NCBI GenBank assembly: GCA_900169235.1
Contig: FWCC01000328.1
Location: 344,479 to 408,478, forward strand
Direction of reading: 5' to 3'
Source of the DNA: Zarea fungicola
Lineage: Eukaryota; Ascomycota; Sordariomycetes; Hypocreales; Cordycipitaceae
Length of the DNA: 64,000 bases
A model generated the notes under the pieces. That model made no database searches and was not told the DNA's origin. It was given only the letters and a program-made list of their open reading frames with translations. This document shows, piece after piece, positions 56,630 to 64,000 of this stretch. Position 1 is the first letter of the stretch; each line of letters begins with the position of its first letter. The position numbers were made by a program, and so were the translations under genes.

Positions 56630-57126
56630 ATGCCCACGAACGAAGTCGTAGCCAATCTCACACCAGACAAGCTCGTACCAGGCACTGGTCCAATTCGTAA
56701 TGGACAAAACAGTACGCGCCAAAGGACACTTGGAAAGATAAAATTGACAATGCTGACAGTCCAATAACCTCAGCTCCTCCTCCGCAAAGTCTCGTTCACA
56801 AGCAGCAGAACCTTTCCGCCGTCGCACGCAAGCAAATGGTCTCGGAGCCCGCCATCTCCAACGCGCCGACACGCACTGTACAGAATGCTACTACACCAAC
56901 TGCCCTGAAACAAAACGCTGACAAGATCCCAAGCATCGAGTTCACAGCACCGGCGCCCGTACACCTGGCTCGCTGGCGCCGGAGATACAAGCTCAGATTG
57001 AACAGAACGCGGCGCCATGTCCGCATGTCCCACATTCCAGCTTACAGGCGAAGGGCAAAGAAACAAATGACGGAAAAGATTCTCTCAGCAAATGATGAAA
57101 AGCTGTCAAATTTGGTTCAGTATTGA
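56630..57126 (+). CDS. Possible small basic protein (weakly supported)
   Basis: Exons 56630-56711 and 56774-57126 join in phase across a 62-nt intron (GTACGC donor, GCTGAC branch, CAG acceptor) to 144 residues. The N-terminal part reads MPTNEVVANLTPDKLVPGTG. The second half is strongly basic (ARWRRRYKLRLNRTRRHVR). No domain was recognised. The gene ends 42 bp before the stop of the convergent P450 gene. A clean splice model is the only positive evidence. Antisense frames of similar length exist, so this could be chance. Confidence 0.3.
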
Positions 57127-57168
57127 ACAATCACATTTGCGCTAACGTGGCGAGCCTTGTACTGTATC

Positions 57169-59116
57169 TCATGCCTTGCTGACTTTCGATCGCTGGGTGA
57201 ACTTGAAGAAGATACCGCCACTTGGTGGTTGGATACTTGGCTTGTTTATGTCAGGATTCGGAATTCGTTCTTTACGAGGCTGTCCATTTTTGTAAACCAG
57301 AGCAAAGTCATTACGTGCAAAAAGGAGTACTGTTGCGACAGATATTTCGAGTTTTGCAAACTGTATCCTATTAGCATCAATCAAAACCAGTTTTCTCACC
57401 TGCAAAATACCTTGATGCCCACTGTTTGAACTGTCAGCATATCCTACGTCATATCAAACTAGGTGACGGTTGGGAAACTCACGGCAACGATGTAAGCCAG
57501 CGCCCCATCCCAGGAATGCGTTTGGCTTATCCGCATCCTTTTCCTTACCATGAAGATGTCGACCCGGGTCCCAACGAAGTGCGTCGGGATAGATTTCATC
57601 GTCTAAGTGAGTATCTTCCATTGCATAGAACTAAACACAATGTAGTCGCCACGTGTTAGACATTGGGTTTGCACCGACAAGCACACACCACGTCGCCAAA
57701 GACGGAGAACCTACTGCAAATGCACCTGCGGGGACGACCTGATTTGTTCCCGGAATTGGCAAATCCTGATCCGATAAATTTTTACGAAGTGCCGGTCCTG
57801 CCACAGTCAGTCGCAGCGTCTCATGAAGGCAGAGGTCGATTGTGGGCAGCTGTTCGTCCCAGGCCTCGTACGGCACGCGCTGTAAAACTTCCAGCAAATT
57901 TTCGTCCTCGTGTCTCCTGTTTTTGGCAGTGAACTTGTCCACTTCAGCCTGTACCTTTTCGTACCACTCCCGGTCTTGGGTGAGGTAACAGAGCAACCAC
58001 GCAGAGACGACACCCGTGTTGAGTAGGCCAGTGATCAACATTGTAATAGCACACTGCAACACAGAAGAATACCCGTCAGCAGCTTAGGGGGAGAGGAGGA
58101 AGAAAACACGGTCAAAGAAAAGTGCGAAATAGTCCAGCTCACCATGACAATGCTGAGATCTGTTTCATCGGTATCCATTAGCAATTGCAGCACATCCGTC
58201 TCCCTTCGTCCTGTCCGGCGCCGCTCATTCATGATACACACAATAACTTGATGCAAGTTGAAACCGGCCCACAGCTTCAGTAGCATTGCCGGCAGTGGTA
58301 TTCCCGAAAACATGATTTGCAGAGGCGAACAACACTCGAGCCGCTCTATATCATTCATCGTGCTGTCCAGCAGGTGCTCGCTCTCGGCTATGTCATGAAC
58401 ACCCACTGTTCGGTGGGTGAATTTGTAAACGAGGCGGTTCATGAGCGGGAAAATGGCCACCGCCGTATCGTTGCCGGCGTTTAAGGCACTGAATGACTCG
58501 TAGGCATCCAAAAGCAGAGCCGGCAGGGAGTTGACCAAACGATCGCGGCTGATTATTTTTCTGATGAGGTGGATTTGGCTCTCGGCCGGGTTGTCCATAT
58601 TAGGCTGCCCAACTGGATTGGCAGCAAGAAGGTGGCCGAAGCTAAAACCGCATCAGTCAGATATGGAGGAAGCATAGACTCAAACTTTCTCACTGGCAGA
58701 GAGAATTTTAAAGACATTATAAAGAAATGTAAAAGAAATGTAAAAGGTGAAATCAATACTTACCCTGCCCGGAGGTCCAAAGGACGCGCAGAGTATAGCA
58801 ACGCTTTGCCTGCTTCACCTGCCAGACTTACGATCTGGTACTTGCCATAGTAAAAAGTAAACGATTGCCCTCCACTTTCCTTTTGCTCACTGGAAAGGAA
58901 CTTGCGTCTCTTGCGATAAAAGTCAATGGAACCCAGTATCGGCCATCCTTTGACAAGTCTAGGCGCATCCTTGTGTGGCGCCGGCCGCTGCAGGATAATG
59001 TTTGCGACGCCGAGTACAACAACAGACAAGGCCAATACGACACTAGCAGTGAAAATTTGCGATAGGGGCCCCCATAAACCAGCATGAAACGAGATTCTGT
59101 GTACTAGAAAACCCAT
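57169..59116 (-). CDS. Membrane-anchored cytochrome P450 with an 11-nt micro-exon
   Basis: Six exons, 59116-58764, 58641-58143, 58053-57715, 57630-57483, 57421-57411 and 57360-57169, give 513 residues. An N-terminal span (IFTASVVLALSVVVLGVANII) precedes the hinge RPAPHKDAPRLVKGWPILGS. The I-helix is LITGLLNTGVVSAW, with Asn where Glu or Asp usually precedes the conserved Thr. ExxR is E362-T-L-R365. The PERF-like segment is RWDPGRHL, and the heme loop is FLGWGAGLHRCLGIKFAKLE with Cys446. That loop is spread over three exons. The micro-exon 57421-57411 supplies L-G-I-K, and both flanking introns (61 and 50 nt) are needed to restore the motif. Exon 4 starts FYAMEDTHLDDEIYPDAL. The family looks close to fungal microsomal P450s with GWGxG heme loops. 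The substrate is unknown. The neighbours are a sugar transporter and a Zn2Cys6 regulator. Confidence 0.85.
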
Positions 59117-59910
59117 TCTCAAGGAACTTGATGGGTGCAGGTGTAAGTGGTATCCTGACGAGGAAACGGTCAGCGTTGATGGGAAGGTTGAATCAACTGT
59201 ACAGAAACGGTAGAAAGAATTCTTTCTTTGATTATTTTAATTAATTAATATGATTTGTCGCGTATTTGACTGTCATTTGTCGAACTATTTTTCCTGGCAT
59301 CCGACCTTGCATCCCTCTCCGCGGAGACACGTGCTCTGCGCTCAAGCCACTTGCGCAAAAGATCCTGTATAATATTGACACTACTGCAGCGACAAATGAA
59401 AGCAACATTTCAAGAATTTATTTTTCACATATGCAGATGCGGAATTAGCGTTGACTTTTTTTGGGGGGCAGTCACACCTTATGTGACGTCTCGTTCCTCC
59501 AGTATGACAGCGTACACCCACACTTGTAGGTGGGTACTCGGCCCAAACAATGCAAAGAAGTAGTTGAAGATAATAAATGAATCAGTTATCGTTACCTCTG
59601 CCATAAATGGCAAGGGTTAAATTGGGTTCTGGGCTAGACCGTCACAAGATATGACGTGGGCAAATTGCGGCACGCTTTGATGGTGGGTAGGTATGATTGA
59701 GAATTGTTATTACGGATAGGCTAGTTTACGCTTTAGATTCCGCTTACCAAACTAGCATTTCTTCCTCTAGCTGTTCACAGTCCAACTTATATACCCGGTT
59801 TTAGCCCCCAAGCCTTACAGACGATATTCTTCCGTCGGTTTGGTGCTATTTGTGCGACTGGGTTCTTTGTTAGTAAGCCCATAATCGAGATAGCAGAACG
59901 ATGATTTTAC
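59117..59910. other. Intergenic region upstream of the micro-exon P450
   Basis: About 0.8 kb, AT-rich, between two minus-strand genes. It holds the P450 promoter and the transporter 3' UTR. No gene is supported. Confidence 0.5.
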
Positions 59911-61671
59911 TCACGAAACTCTATGAATGTCGTCGCTATCAGTAGCTTCTATCGAGGTAGGCCTCTTCTGGTAGTGTCGCGCAGCCAACCAAGGGCCTGT
60001 GAACAACTCATCCATCTCCTCCACTGAGAGGCCTGACATTTCTGGAACCAGCAGGTATACATAAAGCAAGGAGACGAAGCACCATGCGGAGAAAAAAATG
60101 AATGCGCCCCAGTTATTCGTGTTTTTGAGCAGCGATGGAAGAGCAAAGCCCATGACGTAAACGAAGAGTCGGTGGAACGTCTGCGCGAGAGCCGTACCAA
60201 AGGAGCGAATGCGATTTGGCCAAAGTTCTCCCGAAATTACAAACGGTAGATTCAAAAGACCTAAGGAAGGACTAATTAGCAACATGCTCGATTTTTCTTT
60301 TTTAACGTCTTCCCTCCCTCTGTTTTCTTTGGGCTCCTTTCACAACATACCAACAGAGTATCCGAATGCCTGGATAAAAATAGCAGCAATAGCAGCCTGT
60401 GATGCGGCCGTGGAGACCGGACCTTCCTGCGAATATTTGACGTATATGCCGACATACAAGTCTGCAAGCATCTGGCAGGTAACTCCGACAAAGAGCGATC
60501 TGCGACGACCAAGAGCGTCCACGAAGAGGAACGACGCAATAAGGGCGAAGAAAAATTTGGACATTGTATACATGGCGCTGAGGAACAAATTCTGCTTCGT
60601 TCCGTGTGCAACGCCGACAACCTTTAGGATGGGAATGAGGTAGGCTGAGATAGATGAGGCGCCGGAGAGCTGGGGCAACGAATATAGGATAAAGCACTGC
60701 TGGACGCGGCGCAGATTGGCCGGCACCAGGAATGTCTCACGAAGGATGCTCTTCAAGTTGGCGTTACGCTTACCGCCGGCGTAAAAGGCCCGCTCGTGGT
60801 AGATGGCCTCCCTGATCTCAGCCAGTTCTTTGGTAACACGTGGATGATTGAGCGGCAGGCCGCGGATGCGGACGAGCATGTCCGCTGCCTCTTGCTGGCG
60901 GTCCACGAGCAGCAGCCAGCGCGGTGACTCGCAGAGGAAGAAGCTGGCGCCGAGGCAAAGAGTCATGAAGATGATGGGAGCGATCCAGACGATCTGATAT
61001 TGCATCTTTCTTCCATCCAGCCGCTCGTCCAAGTACACGCCATAGACGCAGAATGTGGACACGCCGTGGGCCAGACCCATCATGACGGTGTACCAGGAGG
61101 TCAAGAGACCGCGAATCTCGGCGGGCGCAATCTCAACCAGAGTGACGGGGGCATTCACGAGCAGGGCACCGATGCCACAGCCGCAGATGATGCGCGCTGC
61201 ATACAGGGCACCAACGTTGGGCGCGGCAATCTGAAGAATCTGACCAACCACCCAGATGGCGATGTAAAGCCGGTAGGACCATAGACGGCCAATTCGATCA
61301 TTAATAAAGAATGACCCGGCGGCGCCGATTGTATCTCCAATGCCGATGAGAGATACAAAATTTCTGATTGCGCCTGCATCAGTACCAGACTTGATGTTGA
61401 AGTGTTTCTGGAAGCTCGGCAGCGTCGCGATAGTAGCCGAAGAACCCTGGTCCCACGCTGGTTTCCCCAGAACAAAATCATCAGCATTTTCTCCAACTTT
61501 GGTTCAAGTATCAGTTGGATTGGTCTACTCACTCAATGGAACTGCAGCACACGCGAACAACAGGGATGTGAGGAGCAGTTGGCGATTGACTAGCATCTCT
61601 CGCGGCGCATCGCGAATGGCTTGGCCATACCTTCCAAGCTTGGTTCGGGCAAATGCATCCTTGATACCCAT
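59911..61671 (-). CDS. MFS sugar transporter
   Basis: Exons 61671-61533, 61457-60351 and 60260-59911 give 531 residues of the sugar-porter family (proton-linked or facilitative import at the plasma membrane). Signatures are WDQGSSATIATLPSF in place of the usual span-1 GYDQG, GDTIGAAGSFFINDRIGRLWS (loop 2-3), GCGIGALLVNAPVTLVEIAPAEIRG (the PESPR-like loop follows as CESPRWLLLV), QQCFILYSLPQLSGASSISAY, VDALGRRRSL, and GELWPNRIRSFGTALAQ with LVPEMSGLSVEEMDELF. Twelve spans are expected. The sugar is unknown. It resembles the lactose-permease/hexose group of filamentous fungi. The stop codon TGA overlaps a GTGAGT sequence, so an additional 3' exon is possible but not needed. It is divergent from a regulator gene 0.8 kb away. 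Confidence 0.92.
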
Positions 61672-62485
61672 GTCTTTAAATCAGTGCTGTAATGGACTAC
61701 AGCAAGCGTTGACCTGAGAGAATTCATATCTCGAGAAGAGACAGGGCTGGTCTCTGTTTAAATGTTTGAGAAATGCATCGCTGGGCCTGTTGGAAAGACT
61801 CATAGATTTATGTCTTATGACAGTCTACCGTTCGGATGACCCGAAAATGGTTAGAGATAAACCACCCAATTCTCCAGACATGTTTGAATTGGGGTGCCAA
61901 CCAGTCTCGAAAAGCAGGAGCCCGGAAGTCCGTGACGGCTAGTCAACTTGGTCGGAAACTCCGGGTTGTGGCTTGAACGCCATCTACATCACTCGGCATC
62001 CTCATCCACGTACTAAAAGAAAAACAACTACAGCATTAATACCTCCTGACCGGGTAAAATAATGTCTCTCCATAATACTGGTGGAGAGCGGTGGTCTAGA
62101 CATTGTCTTAAGTTGCCGTTGTTTTTGGCTCTCATACCAACGGCGATAAATCTGCAGTGTACCTACGAGCTGGGCTCCGTCTCTGACAAGCCTGAAAGAC
62201 AGCTCCCCGCATCTGTCCCGCTAGTGTCTGCTAAAATTAGCTTGTCCATCAATTGTCACCAGCAGTTTATTAGTGGAGAATGGGGTGATGCAACAGGGGT
62301 GTTTTACCGAGCTCTTACTGATAGGCTGGCTTGACACTGGTACAGCATAATCGAGGAAAGCCAATCTCATGCATGAAACCCAGAGTCAGTCTTGCCACAG
62401 GGTTGAATCCTACATGAGTAGACGGACACTTGGCGAGAACCTTCCACTTTTCCCTTCTTCTACGAACCAAGTCTTTTGTACCACA
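61672..62485. other. Divergent region, sugar transporter / Zn2Cys6 regulator
   Basis: About 0.81 kb between start codons. A 90-codon frame at 62062-62334 with a hydrophobic N-terminus has no domain and I do not call it a gene. Confidence 0.45.
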
Positions 62486-64000
62486 ATGAACAGCTCATAC
62501 GGTGCTTCCCACGCTGGGGCGCCATATCAGCCCAACAAGCCCCAGAAGCGAAAACGTGTCGACAACATCACCACGCCCTCCCGCAGAAGCACAAATGCAT
62601 GTAAGCACTTTCAAACAAAAGACATTACATCCAACAGCGCCAATTGAAGGCCGAGAAGATCGCTAATACCATGGTCTTGACTGACAGGCTGCCGATGTAA
62701 AGAGAAGAAGATCCGGTGTCACTTCGCCGCTGGGGAGCAGCAGAGGTATGTCATGCGCATTTTTTTTGTTTTGTTTTCGTATTATCCTAGACATGGAGAC
62801 TGATGATACACCAGCACATGTACACCCTGCATTAAGGCCGAGTCTGGTAAGTCTCACATGTATGGGGTACCGTGCATCGCAACGTGCAACTGAATGAGCA
62901 GCAGACTGCCAGTATGACGTGGCTCCGGATGGAGTCCCTAGGGGGGCAGAGTAAGGACTTTCATTCTCAAGCATTGCAACTATCAGTCTTATTTACAGTC
63001 TGTTGCAGCTACATCAAAGAACTGGAGGAGCGAGTGCACTCGCTTGAGCTGGATCTACAAGCCGCGAAGAGTGCCGCGCCACTCAGTCAATCACATTCAG
63101 CACCATATACCGGCGCAGTATCACCAGGTACATCCTTCACATAGAATAAAATTGCCCATGAAAATTGACTTCGTTACGCAGCTACCAGTCGTGTGAGCAG
63201 CAATGTATCTCAAAGTGGGCAGCCTCGAGAGCAACATAGACGAGCAAGTGTCTAACTGGTCAACATTTGAGGAAATATTTTCTGCTAACAAAACGCAGAT
63301 TCCAGCGTCTGATTTTTCGTCACCAAATCCTCGAGCACACCGGGACAGTTCTTCGTTGCCAGAACCCACATGGATCACCTTGACATCCAACACTACAATT
63401 TTTAACCTTTTACACAGCCGGCCATCCACCTTTCAACAGAACTCAGGTGCATTGCCCAACTTGCCGTCGGCTGAAACGGCCGAACAACTAATCCAGACTG
63501 TATACATGCATACGCAAGCGCGGTACTGTATCGTTGACTGGGCACGTGTCCATCGGCTGAACGAGATGCGCGCGCTGGTCTGCAATGTACCAATCGACAA
63601 GAACATTGAATCACAATCAGGTGTGTGTTTCCACCAATATATACTATCTTTTAGATAATGACTTACATGTTGAGCCTAGATGCTTACTTCATGTGGATTA
63701 TTTATGCTATTGGCGCGCGCCTCACTGCTGGCTCAGAGCAGCTGGCGCCGGTAAGGATTGTCCTTTATTTCTGGGATTAGCTTAGTTGTTAATGATGCAG
63801 GGTTACTATACGCATGCATTGAGATATCTTGGTACTGTAATTGCACAGCAAAACTTGGACACGGTCCAAGCGCTGCTCACACTTATGCAGTATCAGTTTC
63901 GCGCTCAAGTGAGTTGGAACCTGTTTCTTGTTTAGGCATGGCTAATTGCTTCAGGGCGGTCCATCTATTTGGTACGCTGACAAGGGGGTGACAAAAAAAC
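62486..64000 (+). CDS. Zn2Cys6 transcription factor split over many short exons, 3' end outside window
   Basis: Ten exons are visible: 62486-62600, 62688-62745, 62815-62846, 62905-62950, 63009-63127, 63182-63247, 63306-63620, 63680-63750, 63801-63908 and 63955 onward. All junctions keep phase. The N-terminus MNSSYGASHAGAPYQPNK with a KRKR basic patch precedes a zinc cluster assembled from exons 1-4: NACCRCKEKKIRC, TCTPCIKAES, then DCQYDVAPDG. A coiled-coil dimer helix follows (YIKELEERVHSLELDLQ). The regulatory domain begins at LPSAETAEQLIQTVYMHTQ with RYCIVDWARV, then AYFMWIIYAIGARLTAGSEQ, GYYTHALRYLG and GGPSIWYADKG at the window edge. Exon 6/7 boundaries are the least certain. It is probably the local regulator of the divergent sugar transporter and P450, by position only. 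Confidence 0.82.

Noticed and set aside
1..64000. tRNA, rRNA, transposase, reverse transcriptase or viral genes
   Set aside because: I looked for tRNA A/B-box patterns, terminal inverted repeats and transposon enzyme motifs by eye and found none. A dedicated scan could still reveal a small RNA gene.

Overview
The window looks like nuclear chromosomal DNA of a filamentous ascomycete, most likely a sordariomycete and probably Hypocreales. The genes are split by short introns (mostly 43-145 nt) with GTRNGT donors and CTRAC-type branch sites. Four genes encode Zn2Cys6 regulators with the fungal transcription-factor middle domain. There is a fungal sphingolipid C9-methyltransferase, and TACTCCGTA-type promoter motifs typical of such genomes occur. 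The genus is an inference. I saw no tRNA, rRNA, CRISPR array, transposon or virus-like gene.

Layout. 1-11.2 kb: the 3' part of VTA1 (ESCRT/Vps4 cofactor), an F-box-like protein, TIM50, a five-exon secreted cysteine-rich protein built from one repeated module per exon, a Ted1/Cdc1-type metallophosphoesterase, and a small conserved protein whose first coding exon appears to be only the ATG. 11.7-18.4 kb: a Tim17-family membrane protein, a 3.1 kb gene-poor stretch, mitochondrial proline dehydrogenase and the KEOPS subunit CGI121. 19-26.6 kb: a Zn2Cys6 regulator divergent from a DHA1-type MFS exporter, a dihydroflavonol-reductase-like SDR, and a DUF3425-type bZIP gene broken by a frameshift. 26.6-41 kb: a poorly coding 2 kb, a large Zn2Cys6 regulator, a single-exon CYP505-like P450 with no reductase domain, a BuGZ/ZNF207-like zinc-finger protein and sphingolipid C9-methyltransferase. 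41.2-54.7 kb: kinesin-8, a Zn2Cys6 regulator, kynureninase and indoleamine 2,3-dioxygenase in divergent orientation, and a GPI-type 5'-nucleotidase. 56-64 kb: a possible small basic protein, a six-exon P450 with an 11-nt micro-exon in its heme loop, an MFS sugar transporter, and the 5' part of a ten-exon Zn2Cys6 regulator that runs off the right edge.

How genes may work together. Indoleamine dioxygenase and kynureninase are non-consecutive steps of the tryptophan-kynurenine (de novo NAD) route and share one 1.46 kb promoter region. A Zn2Cys6 regulator and a 5'-nucleotidase flank them. The regulator/MFS pair at 19-23 kb with the adjacent SDR, and the P450/sugar transporter/regulator block at 57-64 kb, have the look of small locally regulated metabolic units, but nothing in the sequence proves co-regulation. 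The rest is housekeeping (import, trafficking, tRNA modification, mitosis, lipid and GPI metabolism).

Exon coordinates were derived by hand from splice signals and reading-frame continuity. Most multi-exon models close in phase over their full length, which is the main support for them.
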